From: Candidatus Babelota bacterium
GTDB lineage: Bacteria; Babelota; Babeliae; Babelales; Chromulinivoraceae
Length of the DNA stretch: 41,146 nt
Direction of reading: 5' to 3'
NCBI GenBank assembly: GCA_016183005.1
Contig: JACPFN010000002.1
Coordinates: 101,175 to 142,320, forward strand
This document shows, in pieces, positions 26,332 to 34,851 of this stretch. Both the position numbers and the translations under genes were made by a program. The notes beneath the pieces were generated by a model that worked only from the letters and a program-made list of their open reading frames with translations, did not search any database and had not been told where the DNA came from. Each line of letters opens with the position of its first letter. Position 1 is the first letter of the stretch.

Positions 26332-26982
26332 TTAATTTCTCATTAAGCTTGTATTTATAACTTCTATAATTGGATCAATAAGATATTTCCAGTTGTTTTT
26401 ATGGGCTAGTCCTGCTTGAATAAATAAAGCAGGTGGCTGTATTCCAAATAGTGGCATGCAGGGGATTCCAAATGTACCAATACACAAAAAGTGTGGATTT
26501 ATTGATTTTTGTTTCAATACAGCTGCAGCTTTTAAAGCAAATTGCTTAGAGCTTGCAACATTTTTTAAATAAGCTTGTGAAACATGATAAAAATGAAGTG
26601 GATTATACGCGTGTTGTGTATCAATACTATTTTCTAAGTAATAAAAAATTGCTATATGACCAGGAATAGATTTTTGATGATAAAAGGATAAGCATATATA
26701 TAAATCTGGATTAATTCTGTTTGCATAAGAAGCATTTTGTAATTGTTGTATAGTATCGCCAGCATTTCTGGTAATAACTACTTTAGTGTTTGAGAATGTT
26801 TCTTCAATAATCTGTTTGAGCCTTTGGGCGCATTGTAGCGTTAGACTGCGTTCAAAAGTATCTTCAATTTCACAACCAGTATATTTTGCATCACCCAAGG
26901 GATCAATCATTATTGTTATAGAATATGCAATCAGATTAATATTACATAAAAATATATATAGTAAAATTCTGTTTAACGACAT
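26332..26982 (-). CDS. Amidase_3-like exported protein, catalytic residues lost
   Basis: The 216-residue protein has a signal peptide and then follows the N-acetylmuramoyl-L-alanine amidase (Amidase_3) pattern: SITIMIDPLGD for the first strand, an FERSL segment, VVITRNAGD for V-x-x-T-R, NPDLYICLSFYHQ for aDlxiSiHxN, and PALFIQAGLAHKNN for PavLvExGFlxN. Three functional positions differ: the zinc His of DPGHGG is not His (DPLGDA), the second His region is shifted (LSFYHQ), and the catalytic Glu before the final Gly is Gln (FIQAG). It therefore probably binds rather than cuts the cell wall, if it still binds. Its start overlaps the end of recD2 by 10 bases. Confidence 0.65.
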   Translation of the reverse strand: MSLNRILLYIFLCNINLIAYSITIMIDPLGDAKYTGCEIEDTFERSLTLQCAQRLKQIIEETFSNTKVVITRNAGDTIQQLQNASYANRINPDLYICLSFYHQKSIPGHIAIFYYLENSIDTQHAYNPLHFYHVSQAYLKNVASSKQFALKAAAVLKQKSINPHFLCIGTFGIPCMPLFGIQPPALFIQAGLAHKNNWKYLIDPIIEVINTSLMRN

Positions 26983-29147
26983 GTAATTTGCTCAGTTATT
27001 TGTTGTTTGAGAAAAGTTATACGTTCTTCTTGTTTATTATTTTTTATTCCCATAGCTATTGCTTTAGTCTGTCCAATAAAAAAGCATAGCTTTTTTGCCC
27101 TTGTAATAGCAGTATATATCAAATTTTTCTGAAGTAACATGAAATGTTGCATGAATATCGGTATAATTACTGCATCGTATTCGGAACCTTGGCTTTTATG
27201 AATGCTGATTGCGTAGGCTAAAACAAGTTCATTGAGTTCATCAAAATCATAGTGTATCTTTGTACCCTCAAAATCAATAATCATTTGACTATCATCTTGG
27301 CTTATATCAGCGATAGTTCCAATGTCACCGTTAAAAATATTTTTATCATAGTTGTTTTTAATCTGCATGACACGATCACCGACTCTAAAGACAGTGCCCA
27401 TAAAGGTATGATGCGATCTTGATTGATCAGGATTAAGGAGTTGTTGTAAAGCATGATTGAGTGATTGTGTACCAACGATACCTTTATTCATAGGTGTTAA
27501 GATAGTAACATTTGTTAGATCAATTTCATGTTGTGGTATAATTTTAGTAAGAATTTTTTCAATAGAATTAAAACATTGTTCAGCTGTTTCTTCTTTTATA
27601 AAATAAAAATCTTTTTTACATTCAGGTAAATCTGTAGTTGGAAATTGTCCTTGGTTAATTCGATGGGCATTTTGGATAATCATACTGTTTTGAGCTTGTC
27701 TAAATATTTGTGTTAATTTAGTGCATGGAACAATTTGAGTATTAATTAAATCTTTTAAAATGCTACCTGGTCCAACTGAAGGAAGTTGGTCTACATCTCC
27801 AATCATAATAATATGAGTATCTAAGGAGATAGCCTTAAAAATAGAATTTGCAAGAAAAATGTCGATCATAGATGTTTCATCAAGAATTAAGAAATCTGTT
27901 TTTATACAATTTTTATCATCATGAGTAAAGCGCATGGTGGCTGGATCAAACTCAAGGAGTCTGTGAACGGTTGTCGCATGACGATGCGTTCCTTCCATGA
28001 GTCTTTTAGCAGCTCGTCCTGTAGGGGCAGCTAATTTATAAGAAAATTTATAATGTTCAAGTAATTGAATGAACGCTTTTACCAAGGTTGTTTTACCAGT
28101 ACCTGGTCCACCGGTGATGATCGATAATTTATGTTCAAAGGCTTTCAATATACCATGTTGTTGGTCTTCATTTAATTGAGTAGACATAATTTTTTGTAAA
28201 TTTTTATAAAGATCGTGCGGATCTAAAGTATGTTTTATTTTAGAGCTTAAAAGTGTAAGTGCTTTTTGGGCTATTGCTTTTTCACATCCATAAATTGTGC
28301 AGAGACCGACAAAATGCTTTTCTTGATAGGTAATCAATTTAATTTTATCTTGGTGATATAAAAGAGTTAAAGCTTTTTTCATTACGCCTTGGTGGAACTC
28401 TTGATCGATTTCAAGGAGTTGAAATGATCTCTGTTTGAGAGATTCAACCTCTTGATAGCAATGGCCATTATTATTTTCTTGTTGTAATGTAAATAAAATT
28501 CCAGCTTGAATACGTTCTACTGAGCCTGTTGCAAATCCCATATTTTGGGCAATTTTGTCAGCTGTTTTAAAGCCTATTCCCCAAATGTCGTCAGTTAATC
28601 GATAAGGATTTTGCGTTAATTTTGCAATTGATTCATGTCCATATTTCTTATAAATTTTAGTTGCAAAGATTGTTGAAACGCCTTTTTCTTGCAAGAATAC
28701 CATGATTTTGGCTATATATTTTTGATCAGACCAAGAAGTTTTAATCTGTCCAACTCTTTTTTGACCAATTCCATCAACTTCAAAAAGTCGTTCTGGATTT
28801 TCATCAATAATAGTTAGGGTGTTTTCTTTAAAATATTGTACTATTTTTTCTGCATAAACTGGTCCGATTCCTTTTATGAATCCAGAGCTTAGATATTTTT
28901 TAATGCCAAGAATAGATGATGGTAAAGCAGTGCTATAAGAAGTAGCTTGTAATTGTTTTCCAAATTTTGGATGAAAGGCCCATGTTCCTTGAACATGAAT
29001 CTCTTGTCCCGCTTGAATACCAACAAAGCTGCCCGTGATAGTTATAGGATCATATTTTTTTGATTTCACTATAAAAACCGAAAATCCTGTTTCATTATTT
29101 TGAAACAGGATTCGGTCAATAATTCCAGTTATTTGATCAGAGTTCAT
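26973..29147 (-). CDS. recD2: RecD2-type ATP-dependent DNA helicase
   Basis: The 724-residue helicase has the RecD2 layout: an N-terminal OB-like region, helix-hairpin-helix repeats (GFIKGIGPVYAEKI, LFEVDGIGQKRVGQI, IWGIGFKTADKI), then a superfamily 1 motor with Walker A GGPGTGKT (346-353), Walker B LILDETSMID, motif III GDVDQLPSVGPG, and C-terminal LAYAISIHKSQGSEYD and YTAITRAKK. It unwinds DNA 5' to 3' and acts in repair without RecBC, none of which is seen here. Its ATG overlaps the TGA of the upstream secreted LeuRS-editing-like gene (ATGA), so the two are translationally coupled. The call is secure. Confidence 0.95.
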   Translation of the reverse strand: MNSDQITGIIDRILFQNNETGFSVFIVKSKKYDPITITGSFVGIQAGQEIHVQGTWAFHPKFGKQLQATSYSTALPSSILGIKKYLSSGFIKGIGPVYAEKIVQYFKENTLTIIDENPERLFEVDGIGQKRVGQIKTSWSDQKYIAKIMVFLQEKGVSTIFATKIYKKYGHESIAKLTQNPYRLTDDIWGIGFKTADKIAQNMGFATGSVERIQAGILFTLQQENNNGHCYQEVESLKQRSFQLLEIDQEFHQGVMKKALTLLYHQDKIKLITYQEKHFVGLCTIYGCEKAIAQKALTLLSSKIKHTLDPHDLYKNLQKIMSTQLNEDQQHGILKAFEHKLSIITGGPGTGKTTLVKAFIQLLEHYKFSYKLAAPTGRAAKRLMEGTHRHATTVHRLLEFDPATMRFTHDDKNCIKTDFLILDETSMIDIFLANSIFKAISLDTHIIMIGDVDQLPSVGPGSILKDLINTQIVPCTKLTQIFRQAQNSMIIQNAHRINQGQFPTTDLPECKKDFYFIKEETAEQCFNSIEKILTKIIPQHEIDLTNVTILTPMNKGIVGTQSLNHALQQLLNPDQSRSHHTFMGTVFRVGDRVMQIKNNYDKNIFNGDIGTIADISQDDSQMIIDFEGTKIHYDFDELNELVLAYAISIHKSQGSEYDAVIIPIFMQHFMLLQKNLIYTAITRAKKLCFFIGQTKAIAMGIKNNKQEERITFLKQQITEQITCR

Positions 29148-30376
29148 GTATGTTTTAAGTTTTTAAGATTTTCTAAAGCATGTGGACAGCTTGAAGCAAA
29201 ATCTTCAAGGAAATCTATAAGTTCAGTACAGAATCCACTAAGTCCTGTACAGTTATTGATATCGCGTTTAAAGATTGTTTTTTCAGATTCTGTAGTTTCC
29301 ATGCGAGACCATTTTAATATATAAGCATCCATTTTGTTACGCAATTTGCATGATTCATCAATAATTTCAATTATAAGATCTTTGACCGCTTTTACATTAA
29401 TTAAAAACTGTTCAACGATTGTTAAGAAATCCGCTTGTGCTTGCAATAAAATAATAGTAAAAAGTTCTTTTTGAGATTCAGATAAAGGTTTATTTTCTCT
29501 TTGTAGCGTGTGTTCGATCATTTGAAGTTCTTTGAGTGAATAGTTTTTATTACCCAAATGATAGGTTATTGCTTTTTTAAATTCTTGAGCTCCTGCGTGT
29601 TCAATAAGAAAACTTATTGCTTTTTCGCGTGCTGTGTGTATTGGGCCATTTAAAAAATCACTGTCGATAATTATACAATCACTATATTCTCCATGATATG
29701 CAGCCGTAAGTTGTTTAGTTGTTTTATCTATCTGAGGAGAAGAGGTTTTGCTATTTTCATGAGACGTAACTACAAGCTTGATAGGTAATTTATTTATTTT
29801 AGCAAAGCAAAAATCTTTAGAGTCGTGCGCAGGTACACCAATATGTGCATGGGTTATTCGTATATCATAGTTTTCAATTGCATAGTCAGTTATAAAAATA
29901 GGCATTAATGTTTGAGTTATTGGATTACGTACAAAAAGATTGGTATTGATAGATTCTTGGTTTGGATTTTGATAGCGACTTAATAGATTTTTATGAGTTG
30001 TTGCGTGAATAAAATTAATAATTTTATCCTTGTTTTGAGCCGTTATAAACATTGAGATCTGTGGATGATTTGGTGATATAGCAATAAAGCTTGCGCCAAA
30101 AAAAGTTTCTGGGCGTTTCATAATCAGATTAAAAATTTGTCCTGTAGTATTATGATTTTGATCTAATATTTCAAGATTAAATTCAGCCCCTGACCATATA
30201 AATTTTCCGAATAAAAATTGCTTAATTTCTTGCCGCACCCGTAAGATGTCAACGATTGATTTATTAAATATTCCGGCAGCATCGGCAAATTTTAGTGGTT
30301 GATAAGTTAAGGGAAGTGGATTTGTCGTATTTCCAATGATAAGTATAAAGCAATATATAATTGTAAATTTTTTCAT
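29144..30376 (-). CDS. Secreted homologue of the LeuRS CP1 editing domain
   Basis: The 410-residue protein begins with a signal peptide (FTIIYCFILIIGNTT) yet residues about 53-275 follow the editing domain of leucyl-tRNA synthetase. FIWSGAEFNLEI matches WIGrSxGaExxFxI. KRPETFFGASFIAISPNHPQ (87-106) matches [20 protein letters not shown], keeping Thr91 at the specificity position. MPIFITDYAIENYDIRITHA resembles iPIWiAdYVLmxYGTGavMa. GVPAHDSKDFCFAKINKLPIK matches the [14 protein letters not shown] segment, and AAYHG then DSDFLNG and AITYHL match the domain's end. The catalytic synthetase core, HIGH and KMSKS are absent. The last 130 residues are helical and unrecognised. It lies in an operon with an outer-membrane-barrel-like gene (23 bases upstream) and recD2 (ATGA overlap). 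Homology is clear to the eye; function outside the cytoplasm is unknown. Confidence 0.82.
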   Translation of the reverse strand: MKKFTIIYCFILIIGNTTNPLPLTYQPLKFADAAGIFNKSIVDILRVRQEIKQFLFGKFIWSGAEFNLEILDQNHNTTGQIFNLIMKRPETFFGASFIAISPNHPQISMFITAQNKDKIINFIHATTHKNLLSRYQNPNQESINTNLFVRNPITQTLMPIFITDYAIENYDIRITHAHIGVPAHDSKDFCFAKINKLPIKLVVTSHENSKTSSPQIDKTTKQLTAAYHGEYSDCIIIDSDFLNGPIHTAREKAISFLIEHAGAQEFKKAITYHLGNKNYSLKELQMIEHTLQRENKPLSESQKELFTIILLQAQADFLTIVEQFLINVKAVKDLIIEIIDESCKLRNKMDAYILKWSRMETTESEKTIFKRDINNCTGLSGFCTELIDFLEDFASSCPHALENLKNLKHT

Positions 30377-30399
30377 AAATATAATTCCTTGATCTTTAT

Positions 30400-32148
30400 T
30401 TAAAATTTAGAGTCAAAGCTGATACCGATGCTGAGATCATTACCAAGACCATTATTCCAAACAGTTCCATCAGCCCAAAGACCTATAGAAAAATCGTTAT
30501 GGCGTCGGGTATGAAAGACTCTATGTATTTTCCCAAATAGTTTAAAATGATATAAAGATTCATTAACAGCTTTTTCTGTGTCATAGAAATCTCTTTGTTC
30601 TCTTGTTAGCCCAGAGAGAATTTTTTCAGCAGTTTGATAGTAAGATGAGGTTCCTACGCTAAAATTCCAGTTTCTGAAAGTTTTTTGAAGGCATGATGCA
30701 GAGTTGAAGATAAATCCAGGAAATACCTTTACGGTAAATACGCGTGGATATAAAAGTTCAGTTAATTTCGCTTGAAAAATATCAAGCTTAATTTTTTGTT
30801 CTTCTTCGGTTGCTTGTGGTATCTTATTAAATAACTTTGAAAAGGTTTCTTCTGGGTTTTTTGATTGTCTTGGAATGAAAAATAGATTTTGTTCACGTGG
30901 AAGTAAAAATTCGACACAATATTTAGTGTTCCATGCAAAATCAGGTTTGATTTGCCAGAACATATAGGCATTCAAATCTATACCAAGATGTTTATTGTAA
31001 CCGTGTTGACATTGTAATAATATAGAAGATAATCGGTCTAATGCACCTACGAAATATTTTTCCAAATTCTGTTTACCATCTGGTTGGAAAATACTTTCGT
31101 CTGAAGAATTTCCTATTTTTTTAACATCAATTACTTGGCATAGATTTAAGATAGGTTGACAATCATTTGCTTTGAAATATGTTCCGTACAATCCGTGCAT
31201 GACTTGATAGTCAGTTGGAAGTAATAGGCCTCCGCCAAAGTCTATGTGCCAATTAATACCTTCCCAGATCTTCGTATTAACATTTAATTCAAGTGTTCCA
31301 AATCCCAATGAGTCAAAAATTAGATGTTTTTTAGCAAAAGCATCTTCATCAAATTCTGATCCGCTAAAAGCTGACAATTCTCGATCAATAATCTCTTTTT
31401 CTGCTGTTGAAAAATTAAGATTACGCTCCATCCAGAAAAAAGGAAGTTTTGCTTGGAAGTAAGTTGTATCATTTATGATATGATAATAATGTCCAAAGAG
31501 CCCTATTCGTCTTTCTTCAAAACGTGCATCACCTAATGTCTTGAGTAGTCTGTTAATATTAAGACCCTGCAATGCCATTTTTATATCGGGTCCTATCAAT
31601 GGCGAATCTTGTATTGAGTTAAAAAGATTTGTAATCTCTTTGTTTTCAATATTCAAATATGAACCAATCCTTGTGCCTGGTTTAAATTCTTGAGAGTTAC
31701 AAAAATTCTTTTTAGGAGTTATATTCGCAAAAATATGGGTTGTGAACTGTCGATCTGCTAGATCAGAATATGTAATAATTTGAGTATTTGGGTAATTGAT
31801 TAGATTTCTGCTTACCGGAACAGAAGTTCTTCTATAAAAAGGTTGATTAAGAATAGCAGAAGCATTAAATGTATTAATGACTCCAAGTAAAAAGCTTCTT
31901 TCTTCAGGAGAGCAGGATTGAGATCTTATTGAAGATAAATCGCTTGGGGTTATATCAGTAACCAAGTTATCAAGGGGGTCAAAATTCATTCCCTTGTTTT
32001 CTGTTCCTGATGATATATCTATTAAATCAAAGGATGTATCATTATTTAAAAAATCAAAGCTAGCATCTTCATTATCTGCGAATATATTTGTCGTTAGGGC
32101 AAGAGTTAAAAAGATATACGTTGAAATATATTTAAAATTCATAAACAC
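30400..32148 (-). CDS. Outer-membrane beta-barrel-like protein
   Basis: The 582-residue product has a signal peptide (ISTYIFLTLALTTNIFA), an acidic low-complexity stretch, and then alternating aromatic/polar segments typical of amphipathic beta strands (for example HIDFGGGLLLPTDY, NWNFSVGTSSYYQ, DFSIGLWADGTVW). The final strand ends in Phe (LSIGISFDSKF), the usual signal recognised by the outer-membrane insertion machinery. A family is not recognised. It is the first gene of a five-gene minus-strand operon that includes the secreted LeuRS-editing-like protein. This implies a cell with an outer membrane. A porin or surface barrel is inference from the strand pattern. Confidence 0.7.
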   Translation of the reverse strand: MFMNFKYISTYIFLTLALTTNIFADNEDASFDFLNNDTSFDLIDISSGTENKGMNFDPLDNLVTDITPSDLSSIRSQSCSPEERSFLLGVINTFNASAILNQPFYRRTSVPVSRNLINYPNTQIITYSDLADRQFTTHIFANITPKKNFCNSQEFKPGTRIGSYLNIENKEITNLFNSIQDSPLIGPDIKMALQGLNINRLLKTLGDARFEERRIGLFGHYYHIINDTTYFQAKLPFFWMERNLNFSTAEKEIIDRELSAFSGSEFDEDAFAKKHLIFDSLGFGTLELNVNTKIWEGINWHIDFGGGLLLPTDYQVMHGLYGTYFKANDCQPILNLCQVIDVKKIGNSSDESIFQPDGKQNLEKYFVGALDRLSSILLQCQHGYNKHLGIDLNAYMFWQIKPDFAWNTKYCVEFLLPREQNLFFIPRQSKNPEETFSKLFNKIPQATEEEQKIKLDIFQAKLTELLYPRVFTVKVFPGFIFNSASCLQKTFRNWNFSVGTSSYYQTAEKILSGLTREQRDFYDTEKAVNESLYHFKLFGKIHRVFHTRRHNDFSIGLWADGTVWNNGLGNDLSIGISFDSKF

Positions 32149-32320
32149 CGTTATTTTTAAATTATTATCTAACCTTTTCAGGCTCTATTTTACTATATTT
32201 AAAAAAATTAAGCAAAACTGGAGGGCGCGTGGTAACTTGAGGTGCGGTTTTATAAAGGAGTTTTTGTAATAGGTGTAAGCAAATAATGATAGATATTCAA
32301 TATTCTAAAAAAGGGATTTT

Positions 32321-33052
32321 ATGAAGCAAGAATTTAAAAAAATATGCGCTGCTGCAGATATTAAAAATGCCAAACCAATGATCTTTGTAGAGGGTAATGT
32401 AGGGGTTGGGAAATCAAGTTTTTTGCACGTTCTTAATGAAAAATTAGGCTCACATGTTTTTTATGAACCGAATGAATTATGGCAAGATGTTGATGGGCAT
32501 AATCTTTTAGAGGCATTTTTTATAGATCAAAAACGTTGGGCTTACGCTTTACAGTCGTATATCGTTATGACTCGCGTTGATCAGATGATTACTGCTGATA
32601 CGACTTTGTGCGATAAGGTCTGCTTTGTAGAGCGCTCTGTGTACTCAGGGCGTTATATTTTTGCAGAGGTTGCAAAAGATATTGGGACTATGAACTCTTT
32701 AGAGTGGTGTTTATATAAAAAGGTATGGGATCGCGATATTGCTCAAATTCAGCGACCGGCTGCTGGATTTATTTACTTAAGAACTCCGGCAGAAATTTGT
32801 TATAATCGTATTATCAAGCGTGGCAGGCAAGAAGAAAATCCTATAACTATGGATTATTTAAATCGACTTGAGCAAAAGCATGAAAATTGGTTTATTAAAA
32901 AAATTGGAGTTCCTGAAAATTTAGCCTATGTACCCGTTTTGGTGTTAGATTTTTCTGATAATTTTGAAACTAGTGAAGTTATGCAGGAACAATATTTTGA
33001 TCTTATCGTTGATTTTATAAATAAGATTGATAGTTCTGATGTAAAAAAATAA
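32321..33052 (+). CDS. Deoxynucleoside kinase (dCK/dGK family)
   Basis: The 243-residue enzyme transfers phosphate from ATP to deoxynucleosides, the first step of salvage. The P-loop is GNVGVGKS (25-32), followed by FYEPNELW for the substrate-binding E-P region, the ERS motif (FVERSVYSGRYIF) that replaces the DRS of the catalytic site, and the Arg-rich LID KRGRQEE. YLRTPAEICYNRI is the usual strand before the LID. Length fits the family. In a reduced genome it would make the cell partly dependent on host or environmental deoxynucleosides. Whether it prefers dA, dG or dC cannot be read from the sequence. It stands before the ATP synthase genes. Confidence 0.9.
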   Translation: MKQEFKKICAAADIKNAKPMIFVEGNVGVGKSSFLHVLNEKLGSHVFYEPNELWQDVDGHNLLEAFFIDQKRWAYALQSYIVMTRVDQMITADTTLCDKVCFVERSVYSGRYIFAEVAKDIGTMNSLEWCLYKKVWDRDIAQIQRPAAGFIYLRTPAEICYNRIIKRGRQEENPITMDYLNRLEQKHENWFIKKIGVPENLAYVPVLVLDFSDNFETSEVMQEQYFDLIVDFINKIDSSDVKK

Positions 33053-33174
33053 ATTTAATCCTTAATTTCTTGATTTTTTAAAGATTCGTGGAAATATTGA
33101 TCTATACTATGTATAAAATTATACTGTTTATAATATAATGTTTAGATAGATGAATTGTTATAAGGGGTATTACT

Positions 33175-33429
33175 ATGGATGGAAATATTAGTGCATATGC
33201 ACAAGCAGCAGTGTTGGTTGGAGCCGCAATTGCTATGGGAATAGGTACAGTTGGACCTGCTATAGCGCAGGGTATGATTGGTTCTAAAGCTTGTGAAAAT
33301 GCAGGAAAATATCCAGAATCATATTCAAAAATTCGCATGATGATGATTATTGCTATGTCAATTGTTGAAACATGCGCTATTTATGTTCTTTTGATAGCGA
33401 TTATTGTAATTAATAAAATGAGTATGTAA
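33175..33429 (+). CDS. atpE: ATP synthase F0 subunit c
   Basis: This 84-residue two-helix proteolipid forms the rotor ring of the F-type ATP synthase. The first helix carries the Gly/Ala-rich pattern VGAAIAMGIGTVGPAIAQG and the second carries the ion-binding carboxylate Glu65 in MSIVETCAIYV. Gln32, Glu65 and Thr66 coincide with the sodium-ligand positions known from Na+-driven c rings (Gln32, Glu65, Ser/Thr66), so sodium coupling is plausible. A GGGG ribosome site lies about 8 bases ahead of the ATG. It begins a plus-strand cluster c-b'-b-delta-alpha; subunit a is not found upstream, where a deoxynucleoside kinase sits instead. Confidence 0.95.
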   Translation: MDGNISAYAQAAVLVGAAIAMGIGTVGPAIAQGMIGSKACENAGKYPESYSKIRMMMIIAMSIVETCAIYVLLIAIIVINKMSM

Positions 33430-33443
33430 AAAATAAATATTTT

Positions 33444-33812
33444 ATGAAATTACCTGATATTACGTTATTTTTTCAGATGATACATTTTTTATTAGCTTAT
33501 TGGGCTTTAAGACGTTTTATTTTTGCTCCAGCTCTTATTATTATTCATGAACAAGATCAAAAAAATCAGTTATTGACCGATAAGGTAGAGTGTGCGCGCA
33601 GTGACCTGAAGGATACTGTAGAACAACGGCAAAATCGCTGGAATTTCATACGGCAATCACTCATAAAAATGGCTCCATCAGCTAATTTACAAAAATGTTT
33701 GTTAAAATTTAAGGTTACAGCTCCTGTAGAGGTTTCAAGGGTTAAAATTTCTACAGCTGAAAAAGATTCTATTCAAAAAGTGTTGCATGATAAATTATTG
33801 GATATTTCATGA
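33444..33812 (+). CDS. ATP synthase F0 subunit b'-like
   Basis: The 122-residue product starts with the segment LPDITLFFQMIHFLLAYWALRRFIFAPAL, typical of the membrane helix of the b/b' stator subunits. A short charged helical region follows. It is shorter than the usual 150-160 and its C-terminal third is not clearly coiled coil. It sits between subunit c and a second b-like gene and overlaps the latter by ATGA. A b/b' heterodimer is therefore the likely stalk. The position makes the assignment fairly firm despite the divergent sequence. Confidence 0.75.
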   Translation: MKLPDITLFFQMIHFLLAYWALRRFIFAPALIIIHEQDQKNQLLTDKVECARSDLKDTVEQRQNRWNFIRQSLIKMAPSANLQKCLLKFKVTAPVEVSRVKISTAEKDSIQKVLHDKLLDIS

Positions 33813-34297
33813 GCCACTCTTTAATTGATACTATTTTTAATTGTATGAATTTGGCAGCAAGAATTGGTGTTGTTGTATATTTAATTAAGAAATATATAGT
33901 TCCTAAGATTTCAAGCTCTATTATTTATCAAAAGGAAAGTTTGAAAATTCTTGAGCAGCAACATCGTGAGCTTAAGGGGCAAGTGACTGATATTGAAAAG
34001 CAGATCAAGGATCAGGAGCAGTTGTATTTTGATTTGCAAGCTAAGTTTGTTTTGTGGCAAGTTGCTCTTGAAAAAGAGCAGCAAGAGTATGATCGTGCAT
34101 GCAAGGAGTATGAGCAAAAGCTAGCCTATCAGCTTGAAAGAAAGCAGCAGCACACAGAACGTAGAGCATTGATAAAAAATGAACTACCAGCAATTTTGAA
34201 AAAAGTTAAAAAAGATTTGCAGGATTTGACTAAGAAGGATCCAAGAATAGGTAAAAGGTATATGCAAAATCTTCTTGATTATGCAGTTGGGAAGTAA
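33809..34297 (+). CDS. atpF: ATP synthase F0 subunit b-like stator
   Basis: The 162-residue product has a short hydrophobic N-terminus (NLAARIGVVVYLIKKYIV) and then a long, highly charged coiled coil (EQQHRELKGQVTDIEKQIKD and onward), as in the peripheral stalk. Its start overlaps the previous stop (ATGA), and the delta gene follows after 2 bases. The membrane helix is weaker than in most b subunits, so the partner at 33444 probably supplies the main anchor. The assignment rests on order within the cluster and on the helical architecture. Confidence 0.75.
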   Translation: MSHSLIDTIFNCMNLAARIGVVVYLIKKYIVPKISSSIIYQKESLKILEQQHRELKGQVTDIEKQIKDQEQLYFDLQAKFVLWQVALEKEQQEYDRACKEYEQKLAYQLERKQQHTERRALIKNELPAILKKVKKDLQDLTKKDPRIGKRYMQNLLDYAVGK

Positions 34298-34299
34298 TT

Positions 34300-34848
34300 A
34301 TGAGATATACGTTATCAGCTATTTCAAAAAAATATGCACAAGCTTATTTAAAAGAGTATCAAGATAGTTTGACCATTCAGCAGGTGCAGGAGTTTAAATT
34401 CATTATTCAATTTTTCCGAAACCATTATACTTTTTTATCGATAGTCAGTGTTTTGGCAGGAAGAAATCCTGAATTTTGTTCTATTTTGGATGAATTTAAA
34501 AAGCATTTTACATTATCAACTTCTATTCAAAAATTGATGAATGTTCTTGTTGAACATAATCGATTGGCTATTTTTGGTCAGGTACTACAAGATATTTATT
34601 GTTTATATATGCTTAACAATGATTTTCTTGAAGTTGCTATTACGACAGCAGAGCCACTTGAAGCAGAGCATAGACAAAAGTTTGAAGATTTTTTTAAAAA
34701 ACTTTCTGGAAAAAAAATTATTAGTACCGCTATGATTGATGAGGGGTTGATTGCAGGTATTCGTATGCAATCAGATCTTTTTTTATGGGAATATTCTATA
34801 AAATCACGTATAGCAAAAATTTCTAGAAAAATGTTTGATGAGGAATAA
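34300..34848 (+). CDS. atpH: ATP synthase F1 subunit delta
   Basis: The 182-residue protein has the OSCP/delta layout: an N-terminal helical bundle starting SAISKKYAQAYLKEY, a middle KLMNVLVEHNRLAIFGQVLQDI matching the family's helix 5-6 region, and a C-terminal part with GLIAGIRMQSDLFLWEYSIKSRI matching the conserved G-G-x-x-x-x-x-x-D-xx-D-xS segment. It joins the b stalk to the top of F1. It is preceded by b and followed at 4 bases by alpha, the standard gene order. Confidence 0.9.
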   Translation: MRYTLSAISKKYAQAYLKEYQDSLTIQQVQEFKFIIQFFRNHYTFLSIVSVLAGRNPEFCSILDEFKKHFTLSTSIQKLMNVLVEHNRLAIFGQVLQDIYCLYMLNNDFLEVAITTAEPLEAEHRQKFEDFFKKLSGKKIISTAMIDEGLIAGIRMQSDLFLWEYSIKSRIAKISRKMFDEE

Positions 34849-34851
34849 AAT

